DNA from: Mailhella sp.
GTDB lineage: Bacteria; Desulfobacterota; Desulfovibrionia; Desulfovibrionales; Desulfovibrionaceae
Direction: 5' to 3'
NCBI GenBank assembly: GCA_024404335.1
Contig: JAKSQA010000026.1
Coordinates: forward strand, 1 to 9,536
DNA: 9,536 nt
The position numbers and the translations under genes are program-made. Below, piece by piece: positions 1-6,278 of this stretch. The notes beneath the pieces are model-generated. The model ran no database searches. It was not told the origin of the DNA and was given only the letters and a program-made list of their open reading frames with translations. Position 1 is the stretch's first letter. Each line of letters starts with the position of its first letter.

Positions 1-20
1 CCGCTTTGAGCGGTTCACAA

Positions 21-46
21 AATAAAGCCCCCGGCTCTGCCGGGGG
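21..46 (-). terminator. Intrinsic terminator of the rlmD-type gene
   Basis: Bases 28-35 and 39-46 form a perfect 8-bp G/C stem with a 3-base loop. Read leftward, the stem is followed by CTTTATTTTG, a T-rich tail. It lies about 80 bases past the stop codon of the leftward methyltransferase gene, so it fits a Rho-independent terminator for that transcript. A gene arriving from the left could also use it, but there is no T-tract in the + direction. Confidence 0.8.
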
Positions 47-126
47 ATACTTACTCAGCGGTTCCTTAGGAAGAGAAGGAAATGGCATCAGGCCCGGGAT
101 ATGGGGCGAACGTCGAGCCTTCGGAA

Positions 127-1737
127 TCACTGTCTGCGCAGCCGCAGAGCCGCGACGGTCTCTATGTGGGAGGTCTGGGGGAAGAGGTCGACGGGGACGA
201 TTCCGTTGATCTCGTAGGCGGCGGAAAGCTCCGCAAGGTCTCGGGCCAGCGTGCACGGGTCGCAGGAGACGAGCACGATCCTCGGCGGGCGGTGGCGCAG
301 TATGGCGGCCGTCGTCTTCGCGTCCATGCCGGCGCGCGGCGGGTCGGTGACGAGCAGGTCGGGCACGCCCTTCGACGAGAACCAGCGCTCGAGCGCGGCG
401 GCATCGCCGGCCTCGAAGGTGAAGTCGGCGGAGGAGCCGGATGATGCGGCGTTGCGCCGGGCGAGCTCGACGGCCTGCGGCACGACCTCCATGCCCGATA
501 CGCTGCGGAAGTGGGGGGCCATGGTGAGCGCGAGGCCGCCGACACCGCAGTAGATGTCCCAGCAGGATGTGCCCCAGAGGGCGCCGCTATGCGAGGCCGG
601 GGCAGGCCGGTCTGCGGCGGCACTGCCGCTGCGGTCTCCCGGCGCAGCCTGAGGCATCATGCCGGCCGCATCGGAGGCCTCTTCGGAAGGAGATGTGAAG
701 CGGCGCTCTGCTTCGCAGGGCGCCGCGCCGGAGGGCTCCGCACTGCGTCCGAATAGGCCGGCGGCCAGCTCGGCGGCCGTGTTGTAGAGAAGCTCGGCGG
801 CGCGGGTGTTGACCTGGAAGAAGGAGTTGTGGTCGAGGCGGAAGGTGACGTCGCGCCCCTGCAGGCGCAGCGTCTCCGCAAGGCCGGCGTCGCCTGCGGT
901 GAAGGCCGTCCGCTCGCCGTAGGCGACGGAGGAGGCCGCGGTGCGGATGCTGTGCACGAATCCGGTGGCGGGGCCGCTCGGGCGGGTGAGCTCCATGCCG
1001 ATCCTGCGGAGGGCGTCGGCATGGCCGGGCAGGGTGATGAGCTCAACAAGGCAGCCGCCTGCCGCGGGTTCGCGGATCACGGCGTGCCGCAGTATCCGTG
1101 CGGAGCCGTTTCCGTCGCGGGGCAGGGAAGGGGCTTTGCCGCCGCGCGCAGGACCCGGCGCAGGGGCCGCCTCCAGGCCTTCCCTTATGCAGAGGCGGCG
1201 CACCTCCTGCAGCACCTCCATCGTATGCGGCGTCTGGAGCAGGCAGCCCGTGATGCTGGCCACCTTGTGGGAATCGCGCCCGCGCAGGCCGAGCACGAGG
1301 CCGCCGGGGCCGGAGCCGAAGGCGAACTCCATCTTGCTGCGGCAGCGGAACTCACGGTGCTCCTCATCGGCGGTGAACCGCACGGGGGCCACCGCCTCGT
1401 CGGGGAGGCCGAGCCTGCCTATGTGGTTCATGGCGTCGAGCACGATGCGGCGCTTCCACGAAAGCTGGTCGGCATATTCCATGCGCTGCCAGGGGCATCC
1501 GCCGCATGCGCCGGCATGGGGGCAGGGCGCCGGACGCTCCCCGGGGGCGGGGGTGACGGTCTCCAGGCATTCGGCGAAGGCCAGGCGCTTTTTGACGCGG
1601 GTGACGCGGGCCCTTGCCGTCTGGCCCGGAAGCGCTCCGGAGACGAACACGGTCATCCCGTCGGCGGTGCGCCCGACTGCGCTGCCGTCGTTCGAGATGC
1701 CGTGGAGAGTGATTTCGATGATGCCGTCCTTTTCCAT
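127..1737 (-). CDS. rlmD: 23S rRNA (uracil-C5)-methyltransferase, RlmD/RumA family
   Basis: A 536-residue SAM-dependent enzyme that methylates C5 of a uracil in 23S rRNA (U1939 in E. coli RlmD). Residues 5-60 look like a TRAM RNA-binding domain. Cys72, Cys78, Cys81 and Cys165 fit the [4Fe-4S] site of this family (C-x5-C-x2-C plus a distant Cys before LLQ). The Rossmann methyltransferase part has FFQVN (306-310), the SAM loop DIYCGVGG (394-401), DPPRAGMD (465-472), the catalytic Cys492 in SCDPCTLARDL and the base Glu526 in HIETV. The ATG at 1737 was chosen because GGGAGG lies 5 bases before it and the best promoter lies just upstream; longer in-frame starts would run through that promoter. The protein is about 100 residues longer than E. 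coli RlmD, mainly because of Ala/Pro/Ser-rich inserts near residues 188-212 and 331-390. Family assignment is secure. The exact target uridine is inferred (RlmC/RlmCD/TrmA relatives share the motifs). Confidence 0.93.
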   Translation of the reverse strand: MEKDGIIEITLHGISNDGSAVGRTADGMTVFVSGALPGQTARARVTRVKKRLAFAECLETVTPAPGERPAPCPHAGACGGCPWQRMEYADQLSWKRRIVLDAMNHIGRLGLPDEAVAPVRFTADEEHREFRCRSKMEFAFGSGPGGLVLGLRGRDSHKVASITGCLLQTPHTMEVLQEVRRLCIREGLEAAPAPGPARGGKAPSLPRDGNGSARILRHAVIREPAAGGCLVELITLPGHADALRRIGMELTRPSGPATGFVHSIRTAASSVAYGERTAFTAGDAGLAETLRLQGRDVTFRLDHNSFFQVNTRAAELLYNTAAELAAGLFGRSAEPSGAAPCEAERRFTSPSEEASDAAGMMPQAAPGDRSGSAAADRPAPASHSGALWGTSCWDIYCGVGGLALTMAPHFRSVSGMEVVPQAVELARRNAASSGSSADFTFEAGDAAALERWFSSKGVPDLLVTDPPRAGMDAKTTAAILRHRPPRIVLVSCDPCTLARDLAELSAAYEINGIVPVDLFPQTSHIETVAALRLRRQ

Positions 1738-1771
1738 GCCTGCCTCCCTGCAGGGAGCCCCTGCGCCGGAG

Positions 1772-1800
1772 AGCATAGCCCGACGGAGCGGGAAAAGCAA
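1772..1800 (-). promoter_or_regulatory. Sigma-70-type promoter for the rlmD-type gene
   Basis: On the minus strand, TTGCTT (1795-1800) and TATGCT (1772-1777) are separated by exactly 17 bases. Transcription would start near 1765, leaving a leader of roughly 28 bases with the GGGAGG ribosome site before the ATG at 1737. This is a match by eye to the sigma-70 consensus (4/6 at each box). Confidence 0.6.
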
Positions 1801-1924
1801 AAGGGAAAGCCTTCCCGGAGGGCGGGATTTACCTTGACTTTTGGCTTTTCTCAGGTGAAAAGGAAATCCTGAAATGAGGCCGTGTTCCGCGGCCGATGTA
1901 CCCCGCAACCGGCAGGAGACACCC

Positions 1925-2065
1925 ATGCTCAGTGAACTTTTCCATAGCGCCATGCATTCCAGCGCCCAGGGCTTCGTGGGCGTGGGCATCATCTGGATCT
2001 ATTTCATCGCCATGCTCGGTGCGATCGTGTACCGTGTGGTGAAGGGCGACCACGTCCATCACTGA
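1925..2065 (+). CDS. Small single-span membrane protein, unknown function
   Basis: A 46-residue protein. Residues 1-14 are polar with two His, residues 15-37 form one hydrophobic span rich in Gly/Ile/Val, and the tail RVVKGDHVHH is positively charged with three His in the last six residues. The positive-inside rule predicts the C-terminus in the cytoplasm. The ATG at 1925 is preceded by AGGAGA at a proper distance. An in-frame ATG at 1874 would add 17 polar residues, but it lacks a comparable ribosome site. The gene diverges from the rlmD-type gene and ends about 60 bases before a strong terminator, so it is probably a single-gene transcript. I do not recognise the family. The ribosome site, membrane span and terminator together make it more likely than not to be real. 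Confidence 0.65.
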   Translation: MLSELFHSAMHSSAQGFVGVGIIWIYFIAMLGAIVYRVVKGDHVHH

Positions 2066-2124
2066 TGATTACGGCCGGGCCGTCCTCCCGGGGATGCGCC
2101 GGCCTGAGCCTTTCGGCAGAAAAG

Positions 2125-2154
2125 CAAAGAGCCCGCAGTGATGCGGGCTCTTTG
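2125..2154. terminator. Bidirectional terminator between convergent genes
   Basis: Bases 2125-2137 and 2142-2154 form a perfect 13-bp stem around the loop GTGA. On the + strand the stem ends in CTCTTTG; on the minus strand CTCTTTGCTTTTCTG follows, a better T-tract. It sits between the stop of the 46-residue protein gene (+) and the stop of the 131-residue protein gene (-), so it can end both transcripts. Confidence 0.88.
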
Positions 2155-2200
2155 TCTGCGTGGTGCGGAAGGCGGCCTTCCGCCTGAGATCATCCGGAAA

Positions 2201-2596
2201 TCATTGGGGCTGGCAGGGCTGGCTGCGCATGAGGTAGCGGGCCGTGCCGTCGCGGAGGATGCTGTCGAACTCCTCCGTGTTGCCCTCGTAGATGTCGCGC
2301 ATGGCGACGAGCAGGGGGATGGCGGTGATGAGCCAGAACTTGCCGGAGACCTTGCCGGAAGAGGCGCCGCCGTGGTCGTACTCCGCCACATAGGGGCGGG
2401 CGTCGACGGCGGGCTCCACGCCGGTCTTCTCGCGGAAGATGCGCTTGATGTCGGCCACGAGGCTGGGGGAATCGTAGGGGAGCGGCGTGTCGGCAAGGGC
2501 GGCCTGCATGTCCTTCCAGAGGTACGGGTCGCCGCGGAGGCCCCAGTTCGGGGGCTGGATGCTGAATATTTCGGAAACGTAACGCGTATCTGCCAT
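2201..2596 (-). CDS. Conserved-looking hypothetical protein, 131 residues
   Basis: I do not recognise a named family. The predicted protein is soluble, with no signal peptide. Residues 15-30 hold a distinctive motif, PPNWGLRGDPYLWKDM. A mixed helical middle (45-70) follows, then a hydrophobic stretch KFWLITAIPLLVAM (86-99) that is short for a membrane span and more like a buried core, and an acidic segment (101-116). The start at 2596 is well supported: GGAGGT followed by AAAA and ATG. Codon use and GC content match the neighbours. It is transcribed alone leftward, with a candidate promoter at 2642-2669 and the shared terminator at 2125-2154. The W-G-L-R-G-D and Y-L-W spacing suggests a conserved family, but this is an impression. 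Confidence 0.85.
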   Translation of the reverse strand: MADTRYVSEIFSIQPPNWGLRGDPYLWKDMQAALADTPLPYDSPSLVADIKRIFREKTGVEPAVDARPYVAEYDHGGASSGKVSGKFWLITAIPLLVAMRDIYEGNTEEFDSILRDGTARYLMRSQPCQPQ

Positions 2597-2641
2597 TTTT
2601 ACCTCCGTGCGGCGGCCGCCGCATGTGTGATGCAGTGCGGG

Positions 2642-2669
2642 ATGATGGCATATCATGGGAAAATAGCAA
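2642..2669 (-). promoter_or_regulatory. Candidate promoter of the 131-residue protein gene
   Basis: On the minus strand TTGCTA (2664-2669) and CATCAT (2642-2647) are 16 bases apart. They lie about 45 bases upstream of the ATG at 2596, in the AT-richer gap between divergent genes. It is a fair consensus match by eye. Confidence 0.4.
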
Positions 2670-2688
2670 GGGGAAAAGCGGCTTTTCC

Positions 2689-2714
2689 TTGACGAAACGC
2701 GGCTTTTGTATGAA
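2689..2714 (+). promoter_or_regulatory. Possible promoter upstream of infA
   Basis: TTGACG (2689-2694) is a good -35 box in an AT-richer stretch, but the best -10-like hexamer, TATGAA (2709-2714), is only 14 bases downstream. The location, 30-55 bases before the infA ATG and divergent from the unknown gene to the left, is right for a promoter. The boxes themselves are uncertain. Confidence 0.3.
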
Positions 2715-2743
2715 GGTTTCCCGATAAATTTTCTGGAGGGACC

Positions 2744-2962
2744 ATGCCCAAAGAAGACGCAATTGAAGTCGACGGCATCGTGGAAGAAGCTCTTCCCAAT
2801 GCCATGTTCCTTGTGAAGCTCGAGAACGGCCATCAGGTGCTTTCCCACATCTCCGGCAAGATGCGCAAGTTCTACATCCGCATCCTTCCCGGCGACAGGG
2901 TCAAGGTGGAGCTTTCCCCCTACGACCTCACCCGCGGGCGCATCACCTACCGTATGAAATAA
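2744..2962 (+). CDS. infA: Translation initiation factor IF-1
   Basis: A 72-residue protein and a near-textbook IF-1: a single OB-fold (S1-type) domain that binds the A site of the 30S subunit and, with IF-2 and IF-3, controls initiator tRNA selection. Family landmarks are nearly all present: [11 protein letters not shown] at the N-terminus, [19 protein letters not shown] (15-33), [19 protein letters not shown] (35-53) and the invariant end [15 protein letters not shown]. Length equals the usual 72 residues. GGAGGG at 2735-2740 precedes the ATG by three bases. Here infA is not inside a ribosomal protein operon. It has its own upstream gap, and its stop codon overlaps the next start (TAATG). 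Confidence 0.98.
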   Translation: MPKEDAIEVDGIVEEALPNAMFLVKLENGHQVLSHISGKMRKFYIRILPGDRVKVELSPYDLTRGRITYRMK

Positions 2963-3228
2963 TGAGGCCCGTGCAGCTTCCGGCGGCTGCGGAGTCCGGC
3001 GCGTTCCTCGTGCGGGTTCCGTCGGGCCAGGCCATGGCGATGTTCCGCTACTGCCTTGAGGCCGACGGCCATGGGCTTGCCATGGCTACGGTCATAGACC
3101 CGCAGCGGGGGATCATCAAGCTGCTCTTCTCTCCGCATCAGAAGGGGGAGCTGGAGGAGCTGCTGGAATCGCTGAGGCCGGAGCTGGGCCTTGAATGGCG
3201 GCCGTGGCCGCATCCCTGCATGGCATAG
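2962..3228 (+). CDS. DUF4911-like small protein coupled to infA
   Basis: An 88-residue soluble protein of unknown function. Its start shares a base with the infA stop (TAATG), so translation is probably coupled to IF-1. Residues 14-71 look like one alpha/beta unit: strand FLVRV, helix MAMFRYCLEAD, strand GLAMATVID, turn PQRG, strand IIKLLFS, then the acidic helix KGELEELLESL. This order (short strand, 'RYxLEA..GLA..T..DP..G...L', C-terminal helix) matches my memory of the DUF4911 family in sulfate reducers and relatives. The last 17 residues, rich in Pro and Trp, lie outside that domain. Coupling to infA hints at a translation-related role or simply shared expression; no catalytic residues stand out. 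The family call is from memory and moderate. Confidence 0.8.
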   Translation: MRPVQLPAAAESGAFLVRVPSGQAMAMFRYCLEADGHGLAMATVIDPQRGIIKLLFSPHQKGELEELLESLRPELGLEWRPWPHPCMA

Positions 3229-3332
3229 CCATAGGCGGCATGGCCGGTGCGATGGGAGCCGGGCTTCCTGAGAAATATTTCGGGGAGGCGGCTTGCCGCA
3301 TCAGGCCGCACCCATGCGGGCAGAAACATCGG

Positions 3333-3350
3333 CGGATGCGGAAGCATCCG
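3333..3350 (+). promoter_or_regulatory. GNRA-loop hairpin just before the lemA ribosome site
   Basis: CGGATGC (3333-3339) and GCATCCG (3344-3350) form a perfect 7-bp stem around a GGAA loop, a stable GNRA tetraloop. It ends three bases before the G-run (3354-3360) that serves as the lemA Shine-Dalgarno site. A second small stem, CCGCA/TGCGG, lies at 3306-3319. No T-tract follows, so this is not an intrinsic terminator. It could set translation efficiency or mark an RNA processing site between the DUF4911-like gene and lemA. Function is inferred only from position. Confidence 0.45.
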
Positions 3351-3363
3351 TCAGGGGGGGCGT

Positions 3364-3918
3364 ATGGCAGCCTTAGCCATTATCGCAGCGGTCATCGTTC
3401 TTGCCGCGGCATTCGTCATCGGCCTGTACAACGGCATGGTGAAGGGGCGCAACCTTGTCGAAGAAGCCTGGAGCGGCGTGAGCATCCAGCTCAAGCGCAG
3501 GCACGACCTTGTTCCCAACCTTGTCAGCACCGTCCAGGGCTATGCCGCCCATGAGCGCGGCGTGTACGAGGCAGTCACGCAGGCCCGCGCGGCAAGCCTG
3601 GGAGCCAGCGGCGTACAGGGCGTTGCAGAGGCGGAAACAGGGCCTCCCGCCGCACTCGGCCGGCTCGCCGCCGCCGCCGAGGCCCATCCGCAACTGCAGG
3701 CCGATGCCAATCGCCCCCGCCTGCAGGATAACCTCGCCGCGCTGGAGGATGAGCTTCAGATGGCCCGCCGCTACTACAACGGCACGGCCCGCGACCAGAA
3801 CAACCGCATCCAGCAGTTTCCGGGCAATATTTTCGCCTCTGCTTTCGGCTTCCGCAAAGTCGAGTACTTCGAGCTTGACAGCGAAGCGGAAAAGGCGGCC
3901 CCGAAGGTCTCATTCTAA
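3364..3918 (+). CDS. lemA: LemA family protein
   Basis: A 184-residue protein, typical LemA length. Residues 2-20 form one N-terminal membrane span. The rest is the helical LemA domain, with the family landmarks LYNGMVKGRNLVEEAWSGVS (21-40), IQLKRRHDLVPNLVSTVQGY (41-60), AxHE (62-64), AEAHPQLQAD (105-114), LEDELQMARRYYNG (127-140) and FPGNIFASAFGFRKVEYFE (152-170). LemA proteins are membrane-anchored helical bundles with no settled biochemical role; they are often found beside DUF2207 or Gly-rich-tailed membrane proteins, as here. The ATG at 3364 puts the membrane span at the very N-terminus and has a G-rich ribosome site; an upstream in-frame ATG at 3247 would add 39 unrelated basic residues. 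The loop at 80-100 diverges from the usual sequence. The canonical 'NxNF' before LQ reads ANRPR here. Confidence 0.95.
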   Translation: MAALAIIAAVIVLAAAFVIGLYNGMVKGRNLVEEAWSGVSIQLKRRHDLVPNLVSTVQGYAAHERGVYEAVTQARAASLGASGVQGVAEAETGPPAALGRLAAAAEAHPQLQADANRPRLQDNLAALEDELQMARRYYNGTARDQNNRIQQFPGNIFASAFGFRKVEYFELDSEAEKAAPKVSF

Positions 3919-3924
3919 GGAACC

Positions 3925-4051
3925 GCTGATCTATTCGACAATAAATCAGCTCGATGCCCGAACCGGGAAGCGCTTTTTTCAGCGCTTCACTAAAGGCGTT
4001 TCCATATTCCATACGAAAGGGGGCAGGCGCATGGCGCCTTCTCCCTTTCGT
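3925..4051 (+). repeat. Cluster of three inverted repeats between lemA and the DUF2207 gene
   Basis: Three hairpins follow one another. (1) 3925-3950: 11-position stem with one mismatch, loop CGAC. (2) 3967-3988: 8-bp perfect stem GAAGCGCT/AGCGCTTC with a T-rich 6-base loop. (3) 4013-4051: 18-position stem with a single C/T mismatch, one G-T pair and a 3-base loop. None is followed directly by a proper T-tract, so they are poor intrinsic terminators in the + direction. The segment is AT-richer than the flanking genes. The third stem ends 15 bases before the DUF2207 ATG. Possible roles are mRNA processing, differential expression within the operon, or a REP/MITE-like dispersed element. Its left edge shares a 15-base match with bases 55-69. 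Confidence 0.75.
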
Positions 4052-4066
4052 CGTTAAAGGGCAGTC

Positions 4067-6040
4067 ATGAAACGGATCTACCTTGCAGTGCTTCTGTGGA
4101 TGCTTGCGGCGCTGGGCATGCCTTCTGCCGGTGCCGAGGCGGCGATCACCGTACGCAGCTTCGATACGACCATATCCGTCCTCGGCAATGGCGATATCGA
4201 CGTGACGGAGGATCTGCTTGTCGATATTCCCCCGGAAGGGGAATTCCACGGGATATTCCGCGACATTCCCGTGAAGACGCGCTGGCGTGAACGCGGCCGC
4301 AGCGTCATGGAGGTCGTGTCCGTCACGCTTGACGGGCAGGCCAGGCCGGCTGACGATGTTGATGCGGGCGGCGGCAGTGTGCGGGTCTTCCAGCGCGACA
4401 GGGAAAGGCTGCTGCGGCCCGGTGCGCACCGCTTTGTGCTCAGGTACCGCATGACCGGCCAGGTGGGCATGTTTGAGAAGAACGACGAGCTCACCTGGAA
4501 TGTCACGGGCGATGCATGGGAGAAGCCCATAGGCCGGGCGACCTGTACGGTCGTGTGCCCGAAGGGAGCGCCGGAATACGGCATCGCGGCGTGGCTCGGC
4601 ACTTCGGGAAGCAGGGAGGAGGGCGGCGTTTCCTGGAAGTCGGAACGGCAGGGCCGTTCGACCGTCATGACGTTTGCGACGCGGCGCGCCATCCTGCCCG
4701 GAGAGCAGCTCACCGTGGCGGCCGGCTGGGGCAAGGGCTATGTGACGCTCGATGTCCCGCTGCGGGAAAGCCGTGCCGGCATGCTGTTCGGCGGGCTTTT
4801 CGCAGCCATCCTCGGATACTTCTGCATCGTATGGTGGCTTTTCGGCAGGGATCCGGCAAAAGGCGTGGTCATACCGCTCTTCAGGGCTCCGGGAGAGCCG
4901 CCGCTCTCTCCGGCTGCCGTGGCGTTCCTGAATGCCAAGGCGAATACAGGCCCCCATTGCTTCGGGGCTGCGCTCCTTTCCCTTGCCGTAAAGGGGGTCT
5001 GCACCATCAGGGGCAGTTCGAAGGAAGGCTATGAGGTCTGTCTGGGCGGTTCGGATGTTCCGAAGGGCGGAAGCCTCAGTGCCGGCATGAGCGCGGAGGA
5101 GGAAGCCATCGTCGACGAGCTCAGGATCGCCGGGGGGACGGTGTATGCCGGCGGTGCCCGGGGCAGGCGTTCCGCGGAGAAGGGCAGGAGCAGCGCCGAA
5201 GTGCTGCATTCCATGCGCTGGGCCATGGACAGGGCCCTGCGGAAGAATCTCGGCAGGCTTTGGATCGGCGGGCACGACGGCACGCTGACGGGAGCCCTGA
5301 TGGCCTCGGCGTGGACGTTTCTCGGCGTGGCGGCGGCCGTGGCGGGCATCGCCGCGGTTCTGTGGATTGAAGACCTGCTCGATGAGGACATTGTGGACAC
5401 GTTCCTCGGTATTGCCGGGATGGTGCTCATGATGTCATGGATCGGCGGAAACATGTTCCGCGGTCTTCTGCGCCTGTGGAGCAGGAACCGCGTGGGATTC
5501 TTCATCTTCGGCACCGCACTTGCCGGCATAGGGGGCGCGTGGCGTTACTGCCTGGCGATCGTCATCATGGACATGGCTGATGACGTCGCGGCCGATCTGC
5601 CGGTATGGACCATGCTTGGGGTCCTCTGCGTGCCGTGCGTGTTCTCATTCATCATGGATGCCCCTACGCCCGAGGCGCGCAGGCTTCTTGACGGGATCGA
5701 GGGCCTTGCCATGTACATCGGCACGGCCGAGAAAGGCCGCATGAATGCGCTGAACCTGCCGGAAAGAAGCATGGACCATTACGAGAAGCTGCTGCCGTAT
5801 GCCGTTGCCCTAGGCCTGGAGAAGGCCTGGGGCGCCTATTTCGCCGACGTGCTTGCGGCGCATGCGGTGGATGTCGAGCGCAGGACATGGCTTGATGCGG
5901 GCACGTGCGGAGGCTTTTCCTCCGCGGCGGACAGGTCCGCTTCATCAGGCGGGGGAAGCTCCGGTTCCGGCAGCTCCTTCGGCGGCGGAGGCGGCGGAGC
6001 CGGAAGCGGCGGCGGAGGCGGAGGCGGGGGAGGATGCTGA
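4067..6040 (+). CDS. DUF2207 family membrane protein with Gly-rich C-terminus
   Basis: A 657-residue envelope protein. Residues 1-25 are a signal peptide (hydrophobic core, GAEA before the mature end). Residues 26-230 are the extracytoplasmic beta-rich DUF2207 domain, with family signatures EFHGIFRDIPVK (59-70) and ELTWNVTGDAWEKPIG (141-156). A membrane span at 237-259 is followed by GRDP, then a cytoplasmic segment PLSPAAVAFLNAK (279-291) and ALLSLAVKG (302-310). More membrane segments lie near 408-432, 443-463, 476-500 and 512-530. The later cytoplasmic part has RRLLDGIEGLAMYIGTAEKG (538-557) and LLPYAVALGLEKAW (575-588), both typical of the family. It ends in a Ser/Gly tail, almost all Gly from 639 to 656, with a final Cys. 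Domain order and length are normal. The family has no firmly known activity and commonly neighbours LemA, suggesting joint work at the membrane. The ribosome site AAAGGG is modest. Confidence 0.93.
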   Translation: MKRIYLAVLLWMLAALGMPSAGAEAAITVRSFDTTISVLGNGDIDVTEDLLVDIPPEGEFHGIFRDIPVKTRWRERGRSVMEVVSVTLDGQARPADDVDAGGGSVRVFQRDRERLLRPGAHRFVLRYRMTGQVGMFEKNDELTWNVTGDAWEKPIGRATCTVVCPKGAPEYGIAAWLGTSGSREEGGVSWKSERQGRSTVMTFATRRAILPGEQLTVAAGWGKGYVTLDVPLRESRAGMLFGGLFAAILGYFCIVWWLFGRDPAKGVVIPLFRAPGEPPLSPAAVAFLNAKANTGPHCFGAALLSLAVKGVCTIRGSSKEGYEVCLGGSDVPKGGSLSAGMSAEEEAIVDELRIAGGTVYAGGARGRRSAEKGRSSAEVLHSMRWAMDRALRKNLGRLWIGGHDGTLTGALMASAWTFLGVAAAVAGIAAVLWIEDLLDEDIVDTFLGIAGMVLMMSWIGGNMFRGLLRLWSRNRVGFFIFGTALAGIGGAWRYCLAIVIMDMADDVAADLPVWTMLGVLCVPCVFSFIMDAPTPEARRLLDGIEGLAMYIGTAEKGRMNALNLPERSMDHYEKLLPYAVALGLEKAWGAYFADVLAAHAVDVERRTWLDAGTCGGFSSAADRSASSGGGSSGSGSSFGGGGGGAGSGGGGGGGGGC

Positions 6041-6194
6041 TTCCCTGTGCCGCAAGGTTCCGCAGAGGCCTGGGGGCCGGCATCAGCCTGCGGAGGATGC
6101 AGGCCTGCCGACGCCGGCCGGACCGTCATGACGGATAATCCTTCAGGGGGCAGGTAGGCGTCGCCCGGCAAGCGGCGCGGGGGCCGTATTCCTC

Positions 6195-6224
6195 TTGGCA
6201 GAAAGGAAGTTTTCATAGTATCGT
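6195..6224 (+). promoter_or_regulatory. Promoter of the lipoprotein-coaBC operon
   Basis: TTGGCA (6195-6200) and TATCGT (6219-6224) are separated by 18 bases, with a likely transcript start near 6232 and a leader of about 47 bases before the ATG at 6279. The surrounding 238-base gap (6041-6278) is otherwise without a convincing gene. It also holds a perfect 12-base palindrome, CCGTCATGACGG (6123-6134), about 60 bases upstream of the -35 box. That palindrome could be a protein-binding site or chance. Confidence 0.5.
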
Positions 6225-6278
6225 TTCCCGCAGAACATGATTCCACGCAGTTCAGCAATCTCTTCCAGGGAGTTCCTT

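Noticed and set aside
1..13. CCGC-TTTGA-GCGG inverted repeat at the left edge
   Set aside because: Only a 4-bp stem and cut off by the window edge; nothing can be concluded.
1834..1862. TTGACT box upstream of the 46-residue membrane protein gene
   Set aside because: A good -35 by itself, but no reasonable -10 hexamer lies 15-19 bases downstream, so I did not list it as a promoter.
829..1872. Plus-strand open frame of 347 codons opposite the rlmD-type gene
   Set aside because: Shadow of a confidently identified methyltransferase gene; no recognisable domain.
3575..5275. Long open frame on the minus strand opposite lemA and the DUF2207 gene (566 codons)
   Set aside because: Composition is that of an antisense shadow in GC-rich DNA, it has no family resemblance, and it lies opposite two clearly recognised genes.
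6123..6134. Perfect 12-base palindrome CCGTCATGACGG as an operator
   Set aside because: Single occurrence, about 60 bases upstream of the nearest promoter box, and palindromes of this length are not rare in GC-rich DNA; noted with the promoter only.
6034..6138. 34-codon frame starting at the ATG that overlaps the DUF2207 stop
   Set aside because: The apparent ribosome site is just the Gly-codon run of the gene upstream, and the product is a basic, low-complexity peptide.
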